Assembly: GCF_024810105.1 (NCBI RefSeq)
Contig: NZ_JANUDX010000001.1
Coordinates: 372,001-436,000 of the forward strand
Source: Stenotrophomonas sp. BIGb0135
GTDB taxonomy: Bacteria; Pseudomonadota; Gammaproteobacteria; Xanthomonadales; Xanthomonadaceae
DNA: 64,000 nucleotides
Direction: 5' to 3'
A program made the translations under genes and the position numbers. Below are positions 18,283-26,124 of this stretch, one piece after another. Each line of letters begins with the position of its first letter. The first letter of the stretch is position 1. The notes beneath the pieces are model-generated. The model was not told where the DNA came from. It saw only the letters and a program-made list of their open reading frames with translations, and ran no database searches.

Positions 18283-19089
18283 ATGCCGCACGCACGCCTT
18301 GCCTCGCTGCTTGCCCTGGCCCTCGCCGCTGCCCTGCCAGCCGCGCTGGCACAGGCCCCGACATCGCCCCCCGCAGCGGCCGCCACGTCCAGCGCGGACA
18401 ACATCGACGCCAGCGCGGTGGCCGCGCTCACCCGCATGGGCAAGGCGCTGCGGGCACTGCCGCAGTTCCGCATGCACGCGACCACCAGCACCGAGTACGT
18501 GCTCGACGACGGCCAGAAGCTCGCCCTCGCCGGCACCGTGGATTACAAGGCGATCGAACCGGACCGTTTCTTCGTCGAGATCCAGAGCGACCAGCAACAT
18601 CGCCAGCTGTTCTACGACGGCAAGCGCCTGACCATCTATTCCCCCCGGTTGAAGTACTACGCCACGCTGGAGGACCTCAACCGCAGCAGCCAGGCCCTGC
18701 TCGCCGACTCGGCCAGCACCTACGGCCTGGAGTTCCCGCTCGCCGATCTGTTCCTGTGGGGAACCCCGGCCTTCCCCACCGACCGCTTCCAGTCCGCGTT
18801 GCGCGTGGGCAGCGCCCGCGTCGGCGGCGAGGCGACGCAGCATTATGCGTTCCGCCAGCCCGGCGTCGACTGGCAGGTCTGGATATCCGATGCCACCGCC
18901 CTGCCCCGACAGGTGGTGATCACCAGCCACAGCGATCCGGCGCTGCCCAGCTACCAGGCCTCGCTGCAGTGGGATACCCGCCGGGCGATCAGCGCCAGCG
19001 AGCTGGCGTTCAACCCGAGCGGCGCCACCCGGATCGTGTTCGTGCCGGTGGCGGTCGCCGCGCAGGCCACCACCGCAGAGGGGAACTGA
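18283..19089 (+). CDS. DUF2092 secreted protein, copy A
   Basis: This 268-residue protein has a signal peptide (LASLLALALAAALPAALA). It belongs to DUF2092, periplasmic proteins with a LolA/LppX-like sheet likely to cradle lipid. Conserved features are ALTRMGKALRALPQF, VLDDGQKLALAGTVDYK, FYDGKRLTIYSPRLKYYA and SLPADLFLWG-like PLADLFLWG. A close paralogue is encoded at 26125-26943. It is the first gene behind a double GTA box and is followed two bases later by the Gly/Pro-rich protein and then a barrel. A lipid-handling or envelope-sensing role is inferred from fold resemblance and neighbours; biochemical function is unknown. Confidence 0.86.
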   Translation: MPHARLASLLALALAAALPAALAQAPTSPPAAAATSSADNIDASAVAALTRMGKALRALPQFRMHATTSTEYVLDDGQKLALAGTVDYKAIEPDRFFVEIQSDQQHRQLFYDGKRLTIYSPRLKYYATLEDLNRSSQALLADSASTYGLEFPLADLFLWGTPAFPTDRFQSALRVGSARVGGEATQHYAFRQPGVDWQVWISDATALPRQVVITSHSDPALPSYQASLQWDTRRAISASELAFNPSGATRIVFVPVAVAAQATTAEGN

Positions 19090-19091
19090 GC

Positions 19092-19706
19092 ATGCACACC
19101 AACGCGCACCTGCGCACTGCCCTTGGCACCGCGCTGCTGGTCATGGCCGGCGCAACGCTGCTCGCCCCCGCGGCCGTGCACGCGCGACCCGGCCTGCGCG
19201 GCTTCGCCCACCCCTCCATCGGCCACGCCGGCGGCTTCGGTGGCGGCGGCTTCGGCGGTGGGGGCATGGCCCATCCAGGCGGTGGCGGCGGCATGGGGCC
19301 ACATCCACCCGGCCCGGGTCCCGCACCCCAGCCGGGGCCTCATCCGGGGCCTGGTCCTGGTCCCGGTCCCCATCCTGGTCCGGGTCCCGGTCCGGGTCCC
19401 CATCCTGGCCCAGGACCCCATCCCGGCCCCGGTCCTGGTCCTGGTCCTGGTCCTGGCCCGCATCCGCCAGGCCCACCGCCGCCGCCGCCCCCGTACTGGG
19501 ATCACCCGTTCTGGGATGCGGCCGCCGTCACCGCCGGTGTGGCCGTCACCTCGGCGATGATCGGCTCCATCGTCTATTCGCTGCCGCCCAGCTGCAGCAC
19601 GGTGGTGGTCGATGGCATCGGCTACCAGCAGTGCGACAACGCCTGGTACCAGCCGCGCTATGTAGGCACCACGGTGCAGTACATCGTCGTGGACGCGCCG
19701 CGATGA
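19092..19706 (+). CDS. Secreted Gly/Pro/His-rich linker protein with conserved C-terminal domain, copy A
   Basis: This 204-residue protein has a signal peptide (LLVMAGATLLAPAAVHA), then a Gly-rich stretch (GGFGGGGFGGGG), a long repetitive Pro-Gly-His linker (residues about 75-130) and a short polyproline run. The final 70 residues form a conserved domain: WDHPFWDAAAVTAGVAVTSAMIG (a membrane-inserting or hydrophobic helix), PPSCSTVVVDGIGYQQC (a probable disulfide) and WYQPRYVGTTVQYIVV. The same C-terminal domain occurs in the protein at 25638-26123, with an entirely different linker. It sits between a DUF2092 protein and a barrel and overlaps the latter by ATGA. A surface tether role is a guess. 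Confidence 0.8.
   Translation: MHTNAHLRTALGTALLVMAGATLLAPAAVHARPGLRGFAHPSIGHAGGFGGGGFGGGGMAHPGGGGGMGPHPPGPGPAPQPGPHPGPGPGPGPHPGPGPGPGPHPGPGPHPGPGPGPGPGPGPHPPGPPPPPPPYWDHPFWDAAAVTAGVAVTSAMIGSIVYSLPPSCSTVVVDGIGYQQCDNAWYQPRYVGTTVQYIVVDAPR
19312..19487 (+). repeat. Low-complexity Pro-Gly(-His) coding repeat
   Basis: Irregular tandem units of CCT-GGT / CCC-GGT with CAT inserts encode PGPGPGPHPG-like runs. The near-repetitive DNA is prone to slippage in whole-codon steps, so length may vary between strains without breaking the frame. Confidence 0.85.
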
Positions 19707-20515
19707 CGCGCGTAGCCGCCGTCGTCCTCGGCATGGCGCTGCTGCTGGCGTGGCCGGCTGCAGTCGCCGCGCCCGCAACCGGCAGCGGCTCCACCGACGA
19801 TATCGCGCGCAAGCTGGCCGATCCTGGCGCCGCACTGATCTCGGTGCCGTTCCAGTACAACTACCTCGGGTCGGTCGGCCCGGGGGATGCGTTCCACAAC
19901 CAGCAGTTGAAGATCCAGCCGGTGATCCCCTTCGTGGGCGACAACGGCAAATTCATCCTGCGCCCGATCCTGCCGCTGAGCTGGAACCACTTCCCCGAAC
20001 GCAAGCATGGCAGTGGCGATCTGTTCGTGCAGGGCTACTACATCCCCAAAACAGCCGCCGAGGCGCGCGGCACCGAGATCGGGTTCGGCGCCGCCGCGCT
20101 GCTCGACACCGCGTCGCACGATAGCCTGGGCACCGGCAAGTATTCGCTGGGCCCGGCCTTCATCCTGGTCCACAAGACCCGCACGTGGACGCTGGGCGCA
20201 CTGGCCAACCATGTGTGGTCGGTGGCCGGCGACGACGATCGCGATGATGTCAGCAGCACCAGCGTGCAGCCGTTCGTGACCCGCAACCTGCCCGATGGCT
20301 GGTCGCTGAGCTTCACCTCCGAGACCAGCTACAACTGGAAGGCCGCCAGTGGCAATGCGTGGACGGTGCCCGTCGGCGCCACGGTGTCGAAGGTGCTGCA
20401 CCTCGGCCACACCCCGGTAAGCGTGGGCCTGGGCGGGTTCTACAACCTGGACCGGCCGGCCGATGCCAGCCGCTGGACCGGCCGCTTCATCGTCACCCTC
20501 GTCTTCCCCGAATAG
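19703..20515 (+). CDS. Outer-membrane barrel of the MetA-pathway/transporter type, copy A
   Basis: This 270-residue protein has a signal peptide (AVVLGMALLLAWPAAVAAP). Alternating hydrophobic strands and a C-terminal phenylalanine before the end (GRFIVTLVFPE) suggest a monomeric outer-membrane barrel, similar to the Phenol_MetA_deg / transporter-annotated family. Motifs include LISVPFQYNYLGSVGPGDAFHNQQLKIQP-type opening strands and FILRPILPLSWNHFP. The start overlaps the previous stop by ATGA, so it is coupled to the linker protein. Family members are predicted channels; the solute is unknown. A second barrel of this class lies in the mirrored cassette at 26981-27964. Confidence 0.78.
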   Translation: MTRVAAVVLGMALLLAWPAAVAAPATGSGSTDDIARKLADPGAALISVPFQYNYLGSVGPGDAFHNQQLKIQPVIPFVGDNGKFILRPILPLSWNHFPERKHGSGDLFVQGYYIPKTAAEARGTEIGFGAAALLDTASHDSLGTGKYSLGPAFILVHKTRTWTLGALANHVWSVAGDDDRDDVSSTSVQPFVTRNLPDGWSLSFTSETSYNWKAASGNAWTVPVGATVSKVLHLGHTPVSVGLGGFYNLDRPADASRWTGRFIVTLVFPE

Positions 20516-20548
20516 GCGCTGGCGCTACGCGCCAAGGAGAGATGGACC

Positions 20549-21148
20549 ATGCACGTGCTGCGCCCGACCCACGCCGCCGCGCTCGCCGCGGCCCTCGCCC
20601 TGTGCGCCGCCTGCAGCAGCGCCCCGCCGCGCAACGCCGACGGCAGCCCCAGCGCCGCCACCCAAGAGGCGCGCAACACGGCGCGCGTTGCGTCCACCGA
20701 GGTGCTCAGCCGGCTCTACGCGGCACAGCCCGGCGCACGCCAGGCCATCGCCACGTCGGCCGGCTATGCGGTGTTCCGCAATTTCGGGGTGAAGATCCTG
20801 GTTGCCGGCGGCGGCAGCGGGCGCGGCGTGGCGATCGAGACCCGCAGCGGTCGTGAGACCTTCATGCGCATGGTCGAGATCCAGGCCGGGCTGGGCTTCG
20901 GCGCGAAGACCTTCGATCTGGTCTGGGTGTTCAGGACGCCAGCGGCCTATACCGACTTCGTCACCCGCGGCATCGAGATCGGTGGCCAGGCCACGCTGGC
21001 CGCGCAGGTGGACAAGGCCGGCGGCGGCCTGACCGGCGCGGTGCAGGTGTCCGATGGCGTGTGGGTCTACCAGTTGACCGAAAGCGGCCTGGCCGCGGAA
21101 CTGACGGTCAGCGGCACCCGCTACTACCCCGACAAGGCGCTGGACTGA
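20549..21148 (+). CDS. SYLF-domain (Ysc84-type) lipoprotein
   Basis: This 199-residue protein has a lipobox (ALCAACSSAPP), so it should be a lipoprotein acylated near Cys25. The body is a SYLF domain, a lipid-binding module first known from eukaryotic Ysc84/SH3YL1: SAGYAVFRNFGVKILVAGGGSGRGVAIE and GFGAKTFDLVWVF match well. Bacterial members are linked to outer-membrane lipid binding, but their job is unclear. AAGGAGAG precedes the ATG at 20549. It follows the barrel by 33 nt, so it belongs to the same cassette. With DUF2092 and patatin nearby, a lipid theme runs through this island. Confidence 0.86.
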   Translation: MHVLRPTHAAALAAALALCAACSSAPPRNADGSPSAATQEARNTARVASTEVLSRLYAAQPGARQAIATSAGYAVFRNFGVKILVAGGGSGRGVAIETRSGRETFMRMVEIQAGLGFGAKTFDLVWVFRTPAAYTDFVTRGIEIGGQATLAAQVDKAGGGLTGAVQVSDGVWVYQLTESGLAAELTVSGTRYYPDKALD

Positions 21149-21167
21149 CCGGCAAGGAACCCACGCC

Positions 21168-21344
21168 ATGCATACCCATCCCTGGGCCTGGATCCTCAGC
21201 CTGTTCCTGCTCCCGCTGCTGGCCGCGCTGGTGGTCAGCCTGCTCGTGCGCCATCGCGGGCTCGGCGCCAACGCCGTGCTGGCCTGGTTCGTGCTGGTGT
21301 GCTGGATCGGCGCGCTGGCGGTGATCCTGTCGCAGGTGTGGTGA
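21168..21344 (+). CDS. 58-residue two-helix membrane protein
   Basis: ATG at 21168 with AAGGA ten bases upstream, stop at 21342-21344. The protein is almost wholly hydrophobic: helix 1 WAWILSLFLLPLLAALVVSLLV, a short basic loop (RHRGLGAN), helix 2 VLAWFVLVCWIGALAVILS. It resembles the two-helix N-terminal module of cardiolipin-synthase-like proteins in layout, but the similarity is too weak to name it. It is the last gene of the plus-strand cassette, 19 nt behind the SYLF gene and 12 nt from the convergent patatin gene. Confidence 0.65.
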   Translation: MHTHPWAWILSLFLLPLLAALVVSLLVRHRGLGANAVLAWFVLVCWIGALAVILSQVW

Positions 21345-21356
21345 CGCACGCCGCGC

Positions 21357-23621
21357 TCACAGCGACTGCCCGAGTTCGATGAACAACACGTTCTCGCCGC
21401 CCTCGCGGAAGCCCACCCCGAAGATCAGCGGTCCGATCCACGAGTCGAAGCCGAGGAACACGCTGCCGTTCCAGATCCCGTCGGCCAGCGCCATGTCCGA
21501 GCGCCGCTGCCACGCGTTGCCGTATTCCAGCGTGGCCCCCACCTGCGCCGAGCGTCCCAGGACCCTGCCCAGTTCGTAGGTATAGCCGGTAAAGCCGAGC
21601 GCGTAGTCCTGGCCGGTCAGCTGGTTGTGCTGGAAGCCGGCCAGGCGCCAGCGCCCACCCAGCCGGTACAGGCTCTGCACCGGGGCGGTGCCCGAGGTGG
21701 TGACGTGGTAGCGCAGCCCGATCTGCAGCGCGTGGCGGCCGAAGGACCTGGCCGCCACCGCATCCAGGTCCCATTGGCCGAAGGCGGTGTCCGCGCCCAA
21801 CCCGGCGCGCGACTGGTAGGTACCCAGGTTGACCAGGCGCCCGTCGCGGGGGAAGTACAGGCTGTCGATGTCGTCCAGCGTGGCCTGCGCGAACCAGGCA
21901 CCTTCGTCGAAGTGCGTGCGTGGGAGAGTGGGATCGCCCACTTCCACTTCCGCATTGCCGGTGTAGCGCTGCAGCCCCGCGCTCAACGACAGCACGTTGC
22001 CCACGTGGCGCACCAGCCCCACCGTTGCACCGGCACGGCGCACGCGGAAGCGCGCGGTCTTGTCACCGTCTTCGTCGTAGAGGTTGAAGCTGCGCGTCTG
22101 CAGGCCACCCCCCACCTGGAAGGCGTAGCGGTTGCGCAGGTCGAAGGGATGGTAGTACTCGCCGGTCAGCCCCGGCTCGCTGCCCACCTGCAGCACCACG
22201 CGCGCCTCGGCGCCGTAGGGCGACAGCGGCGAGAACAAGACGCCGGCGCGCAGGTTGCTCTCGTGGTTGCCTTCCAGGTCATCGCTCAGGCTCAACCCGG
22301 CCTCCAGGTACGCCGGCCCGTTCGGTTTTGCGTTCGCGGTGACCACCACGCCGGTCCGGCCGTCGCGCTCGCGCACCTCGTAGCTGAAACTGGCGAGCGT
22401 GCCCATGCCGTAGCCGCGCAGGATACCCGCCTGCATCGCCGCGGTATCCAGCGGCTGGCCCACCTGCAGCGGCAGGTAGGACAGCAGCAACGCATCCGCG
22501 TAGCCGGTGTCGTTGACCACCTCCACGAAGTCGACCTGCGCTGGCGCCACCGCAACGCTGCGCCTTGCCCGCTGCGCCTGCCAGGCCGCATAGGCCGGCA
22601 GCGGCTGCTCGAACGCGCGCAGCGCCGGTGCGGCGGTATCGGCGGCCAACTGGCCGATCCGCAGCGCCTCCGGCGCCTTGTCGAAGTCGCCGGTGGCGAC
22701 CTTGCCGGTCAGGTCCGGCGAGATCAGCAGGTCGCCCTGCCCCAGGCTGTCCAGTTGCCGTTGCGCGCTGCCGGTGGTGAGGAAACCGCTGAGCTGGCCG
22801 ATCACATCCACCAGGCTGGCATTGCCGTCGAGCACCCGCAACGGCGTGCCCACGTCCACCGCGATCACCTGGTCGGCGCCCATCGCCCGGACCACGTCGA
22901 TCGGCACCTGGTTGGACACACCGCCGTCGACCAGCACGCGCCCGTCGATCACCACCGGCCGGAAGATCCCCGGCAAGGACATGCTGGCGCGCATCGCCAT
23001 CGGCAGGTTGCCCTGTGCCAGCACCACCGGCTGGCCGGTATTGATGTCGGTGGCCACCGCCCGGAACGGAATGGGCAGGTCGTCGAAGCGGCCGCTGACC
23101 CGCGCCCCGCCCGTGGCGCGTTCGAACAGCGCGATCAGCTTCTCGCCCTCGGAGACGCCGCCGGCCAGCGACACCGCCTTGCCCTGCTCGCCACCGAAGC
23201 CGATGCCGATCGCCGCCAGCTGCTCGTAGTCATCGGCCTTGCGGCGGAGCGAACGCTCGCGGCGCGGCAGGGTGTCGCTGAACATCGCCATCCATTGCGT
23301 GTCCAGCACCAGCTGCTCGATCTGCGCCGGGGTCGATCCGGAGGCGTACAGCGCGCCCACCAGCGCGCCAGCACTGGTGCCGGCGATGCAATCCACCGGA
23401 ATGTGCTGGGCCTCGAGTTGCTTGAGGATGCGCACGTGCGCGATGCCGCGTGCACCACCGCCGCCCAGTGCCAACCCGATCCGCGGACGGGTATCGCCTG
23501 CCGTGCGTACGCCGCAACTCGTTCCCGGCGCCGACGGCGCGGGCCCGGCTGCCTGCAGCGCGGCTGGCCAGCCGGCGAGCAGCAGCCAGCACAGCCAGCG
23601 CAGGGGCGCGGTCAGCGCCAC
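21357..23621 (-). CDS. Patatin-like phospholipase with Omp85 barrel (type Vd autotransporter)
   Basis: A 754-residue protein. After a signal peptide (WLCWLLLAGWPAALQAAG), the patatin domain (about 45-310) shows the oxyanion motif GGGGARG, nucleophile elbow GTSAG with Ser83, and the catalytic Asp232 in DGGVSNQVP. A POTRA-like segment follows (VDFVEVVNDTGYADALLLSYLP), then a 16-strand Omp85-type barrel to the C-terminus (FIELGQSL). This is the PlpD/FplA architecture, in which the barrel places a phospholipase A1 or A2 domain at the surface. The gene overlaps the upstream surface-antigen barrel gene by 10 bp, so they are co-expressed. Start ATG 23621 fits the signal peptide. Confidence 0.93.
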   Translation of the reverse strand: MALTAPLRWLCWLLLAGWPAALQAAGPAPSAPGTSCGVRTAGDTRPRIGLALGGGGARGIAHVRILKQLEAQHIPVDCIAGTSAGALVGALYASGSTPAQIEQLVLDTQWMAMFSDTLPRRERSLRRKADDYEQLAAIGIGFGGEQGKAVSLAGGVSEGEKLIALFERATGGARVSGRFDDLPIPFRAVATDINTGQPVVLAQGNLPMAMRASMSLPGIFRPVVIDGRVLVDGGVSNQVPIDVVRAMGADQVIAVDVGTPLRVLDGNASLVDVIGQLSGFLTTGSAQRQLDSLGQGDLLISPDLTGKVATGDFDKAPEALRIGQLAADTAAPALRAFEQPLPAYAAWQAQRARRSVAVAPAQVDFVEVVNDTGYADALLLSYLPLQVGQPLDTAAMQAGILRGYGMGTLASFSYEVRERDGRTGVVVTANAKPNGPAYLEAGLSLSDDLEGNHESNLRAGVLFSPLSPYGAEARVVLQVGSEPGLTGEYYHPFDLRNRYAFQVGGGLQTRSFNLYDEDGDKTARFRVRRAGATVGLVRHVGNVLSLSAGLQRYTGNAEVEVGDPTLPRTHFDEGAWFAQATLDDIDSLYFPRDGRLVNLGTYQSRAGLGADTAFGQWDLDAVAARSFGRHALQIGLRYHVTTSGTAPVQSLYRLGGRWRLAGFQHNQLTGQDYALGFTGYTYELGRVLGRSAQVGATLEYGNAWQRRSDMALADGIWNGSVFLGFDSWIGPLIFGVGFREGGENVLFIELGQSL

Positions 23622-24829
23622 GCGCTGCCCACCTGCACGTAGAAGGTGTCGTCCTCCGGGCCCCAGGCGTAATCCACGCCGACCTGCATGCCCAGCTTGC
23701 GCGCGATCAGGTAGCGCACGCCGGTCCCCTTGGAGACCTGGCTGCTGCCCTCGCTGAAACTGTTGTGCCGGCCCCAGGTACGCCCTGCGCCGACGAAGCC
23801 GATCACTGCCCAGCGCCGGGTGACGTTCCAGCGCAGCTCGGTTTCCAGCACCGCCGCGCGGGTGTCCTGGTAACGCGCCGAGCCGATCCCGCGCAGATCG
23901 ATATAGGGCAGCCGGTAGAACGGAATATCGCCGTTGGCCCAGCGTGCGTCCGCCCGGCCGCCGAGCACCAGCCGCGAACCCAGTGGCCAGTATCCGTAGG
24001 CATGCCCGCGATAGCTCTGGAACGCGGTGTCACTGCCGATCCCCGGCAGGTAGTAGTTGCCTTCGACCATCCCCAACCAGCCACTGGATGGCGTAAACGG
24101 GTTGTCGCGGCTGTCGTATTCCAGCGACAGCCCCAGCCCGGAGCTGCGCGTGGCCAGTTCATGCGGCTGGAAGCGGTCGCGATCGCTGGCGACATCGAAA
24201 CCGATGTCCATGTCCATGTAGATCCAGGCCAGGCCGAGGTAGAGGTCGCGCTCGCCCAGGCGCCGGAAGCCTTGCTGGAACGACATCAGCCCGTCCACGT
24301 TGTACTCGATGCTGGTCGTGGGCAGCAGCGTGTCCGGCGTATGGAAACCCAGATTGAACGACGCCTTGGCCACGCCGCCGCGATAACGCCAACGGTCCTC
24401 GTCGAAATGCAGCGACGCGCCCAGCCCGTAGGCTTCGCTGCCGTTCTCGGTACGCATCGCGCCCCCGCCGTAGATGTCCGGGGTGACCATTTTCGGCGTG
24501 CTGCCATCGGCCGACGGCTCGGCCCGTGCATGCGGGGCGTGGAAGAACGCCAGCGCCACGCCGCCGCCGTTGCCCACCGCCGGGTCGGTGATGATGATCG
24601 GCACCGGCAGGAAGCCGCGGTGTTCCAGCAGCCAGCGCGACATGTCGAACCGGCCGTCCTCGCTGTCACGGAACACCGAGCGCAGGCCACCCGCAGCCGT
24701 CGTGGACGGCGATGGCGATGGCGATGGCGATGACCCGGCGGCCGGCTCGGCCCCGGCGCCGGCCTGGGCGGCCGCGTACACCGGCGACAGCAGCAACAGG
24801 CAGCCGAGCATGCGGCGGGGAATCGACAT
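23612..24829 (-). CDS. Surface-antigen (BamA/TamA-type) outer-membrane barrel without POTRA domains
   Basis: This 405-residue protein starts MSIPRRMLGCLLLLSPVYAAAQA, a signal peptide, after GAGG six bases upstream. A Ser-Pro repeat linker (SPSPSPSPS) precedes a bacterial surface antigen barrel: FLPVPIIITDPAVGNGGGVALAF, LEYDSRDNPFTPSSGWLGMVEGNYY (the conserved D-x-R-D-N-P-F strand motif), RYLIARKLGMQVGVDYAW and a C-terminal VQVGSAWR. No POTRA domain precedes the barrel, unlike BamA. It overlaps the patatin-Omp85 gene by 10 bp. It could be an accessory pore for the patatin protein, or an independent channel; that link is inferred. The frame extends further upstream without a plausible start. 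Confidence 0.87.
   Translation of the reverse strand: MSIPRRMLGCLLLLSPVYAAAQAGAGAEPAAGSSPSPSPSPSTTAAGGLRSVFRDSEDGRFDMSRWLLEHRGFLPVPIIITDPAVGNGGGVALAFFHAPHARAEPSADGSTPKMVTPDIYGGGAMRTENGSEAYGLGASLHFDEDRWRYRGGVAKASFNLGFHTPDTLLPTTSIEYNVDGLMSFQQGFRRLGERDLYLGLAWIYMDMDIGFDVASDRDRFQPHELATRSSGLGLSLEYDSRDNPFTPSSGWLGMVEGNYYLPGIGSDTAFQSYRGHAYGYWPLGSRLVLGGRADARWANGDIPFYRLPYIDLRGIGSARYQDTRAAVLETELRWNVTRRWAVIGFVGAGRTWGRHNSFSEGSSQVSKGTGVRYLIARKLGMQVGVDYAWGPEDDTFYVQVGSAWR
24708..24731 (-). repeat. Four tandem GGCGAT units encoding Ser-Pro repeats
   Basis: Four perfect 6-bp units lie just after the signal peptide of the barrel gene and encode the SPSPSPSP linker. Copy-number change would lengthen or shorten the linker in frame. 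Confidence 0.8.
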
Positions 24830-24932
24830 GAACCACCTCGACATGCCTGGAAGATGCGCGATGCCGCCCCGGCGGGAGGGAAGAGCCCGGCGCGGCACCG
24901 CGCAGTGACACCAGCGAACCTGGCCGCCGCGA

Positions 24933-25481
24933 TCAGCGTGCGGCGCTGGCACCCGGCGGATAAGCGGCGAAGATCTTGTCCAGCCCGGCATCGACCGCAG
25001 CATTGACCTTGTCCGGCGAACCCGGCACGGTGCCGCTGGCCGTCCCGCGCCAGACCGCCTGCTTGGTGCGCGCATCGAACATGTCCACCACCAGCGTGCC
25101 GACGTCATAGGTGCGCACCTGGGTGGTCGCGCTGCCCATGGCCATGCCACCGCCCCAGCCGCCGCGCCAGCCCCAGCCACCCATGCCGCTGCCGGAGTAG
25201 AAGGTGTCCAGGGTCTGCTTCTGGGCGGTGATGACGTGCACCGCAAGGGCGATGTCGCCGCCCTGCGGCACCTCACGCAGGCCCTTGGCCTGCATGCGTG
25301 TATTGACCCCCTGCACGATGCGCTGCTGCACCAGCGGCGAACCGGCCTGGGGCGTGATGGCCCACGAATAGGTCGTGTAGGACCCGAAGTTGGCGGTGTT
25401 GTCGTAGTCGGTCTTCACCGTGGGCGAAGACGCACAGGCGACCAGCGAGCTGGCCAGGACGGCAATGACGAAGGCTTTCAT
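24933..25481 (-). CDS. DUF4136 lipoprotein
   Basis: This 182-residue lipoprotein (FVIAVLASSLVACASSP) is from the DUF4136 family of small envelope proteins. Family features are VKTDYDNTANFGSYTTYSW near the start and VGTLVVDMFDARTKQAVWRGTASG near the end. A Gly/Trp-rich loop (GSGMGGWGWRGGWGGG) interrupts the middle. Function is unknown. It is about 100 nt upstream of the surface-antigen barrel and in the same direction, so the two and the patatin gene may form one unit. A double GTA box lies 120 nt upstream of the ATG, suggesting this is the first gene of that unit. Confidence 0.87.
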   Translation of the reverse strand: MKAFVIAVLASSLVACASSPTVKTDYDNTANFGSYTTYSWAITPQAGSPLVQQRIVQGVNTRMQAKGLREVPQGGDIALAVHVITAQKQTLDTFYSGSGMGGWGWRGGWGGGMAMGSATTQVRTYDVGTLVVDMFDARTKQAVWRGTASGTVPGSPDKVNAAVDAGLDKIFAAYPPGASAAR

Positions 25482-25601
25482 GACGCAGGCTCCAGTTGCG
25501 GGATAGGACGCGCTGCGGGTGCAGCGACGACGATGACGGGTGCGGCGGCAAACGGGCTGCCGTACGCCCCACGTTAAGGGGCCCGGGGTGGCGGCGAATC
25601 C

Positions 25602-25634
25602 GCATTACTACGCAGCGGCGGCAGGCAAAACTAC
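25602..25634 (-). promoter_or_regulatory. Double GTA box upstream of the DUF4136/barrel/patatin genes
   Basis: On the minus strand, GTAGTTTTGC (25634-25625) and GTAGTAATGC (25611-25602) are 23 bp apart, start to start. Both have TGC instead of TAC in the right arm. The first box overlaps the last codons of the preceding linker-protein gene. The element ends 120 nt before the DUF4136 ATG. Confidence 0.5.
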
Positions 25635-25637
25635 CGG

Positions 25638-26123
25638 TCAGCGCGGCGGGTTGATCACCACGTACTGCACGCTGGTGCCGGCATAGCGCGGCTCGTACCA
25701 CGTGCTGCCGCACTGCTGGTAGGCCATGCCGTTGATGACCGTGGTGACGCAGCTGGGCGGAACGGAACTGACGATCGAGCCGATCACCGCCGAGGTCACG
25801 GCCACCCCGGCGGTCACCGCTGCCGCCGTGGCGAAGGGGTGGTCGTCCCAGTGGTTCCAATGGTCGTCGTGGTAGTCCACGTCGACGTTGACGTTGCGAT
25901 TGATGTTGCGGTTCACGTTGCGGTTGACGGTGCGGTTGGCATTGACCGCCCCGCCCTGCGGCCGCTGCACGGGCCGGTTGATGTTGGTGTGTGCGCTGGC
26001 GCGCGCGCCGCCGTGGAAGCCAGCGCGCTGGGCCTGGGCGGGCGCGGCCGCGAGCGCAAGGCCCAGCACGAGCAGCGATGGCAGCAACAGCAATGGCGCG
26101 GCAGTGCGCGTTGACGTCGGCAT
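25638..26123 (-). CDS. Secreted Asn/Arg-repeat linker protein with conserved C-terminal domain, copy B
   Basis: This 161-residue protein has a signal peptide (LLLLPSLLVLGLALAAAPAQAQ), a repetitive Asn-Arg-Val linker (NRTVNRNVNRNINRNVN) and an acidic/His patch (DYHDDHWNHWDDHP). The conserved C-terminal domain AAAVTAGVAVTSAVIGSIV, PPSCVTTVINGMAYQQC, WYEPRYAGTSVQYVVI is shared with the protein at 19092-19706. AGGAG before the ATG is strong. It begins one base after the stop of DUF2092 copy B. The swap of linker chemistry between copies, with a constant tail, suggests the linker is a spacer and the tail does the work. Confidence 0.8.
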   Translation of the reverse strand: MPTSTRTAAPLLLLPSLLVLGLALAAAPAQAQRAGFHGGARASAHTNINRPVQRPQGGAVNANRTVNRNVNRNINRNVNVDVDYHDDHWNHWDDHPFATAAAVTAGVAVTSAVIGSIVSSVPPSCVTTVINGMAYQQCGSTWYEPRYAGTSVQYVVINPPR

Positions 26124-26124
26124 G

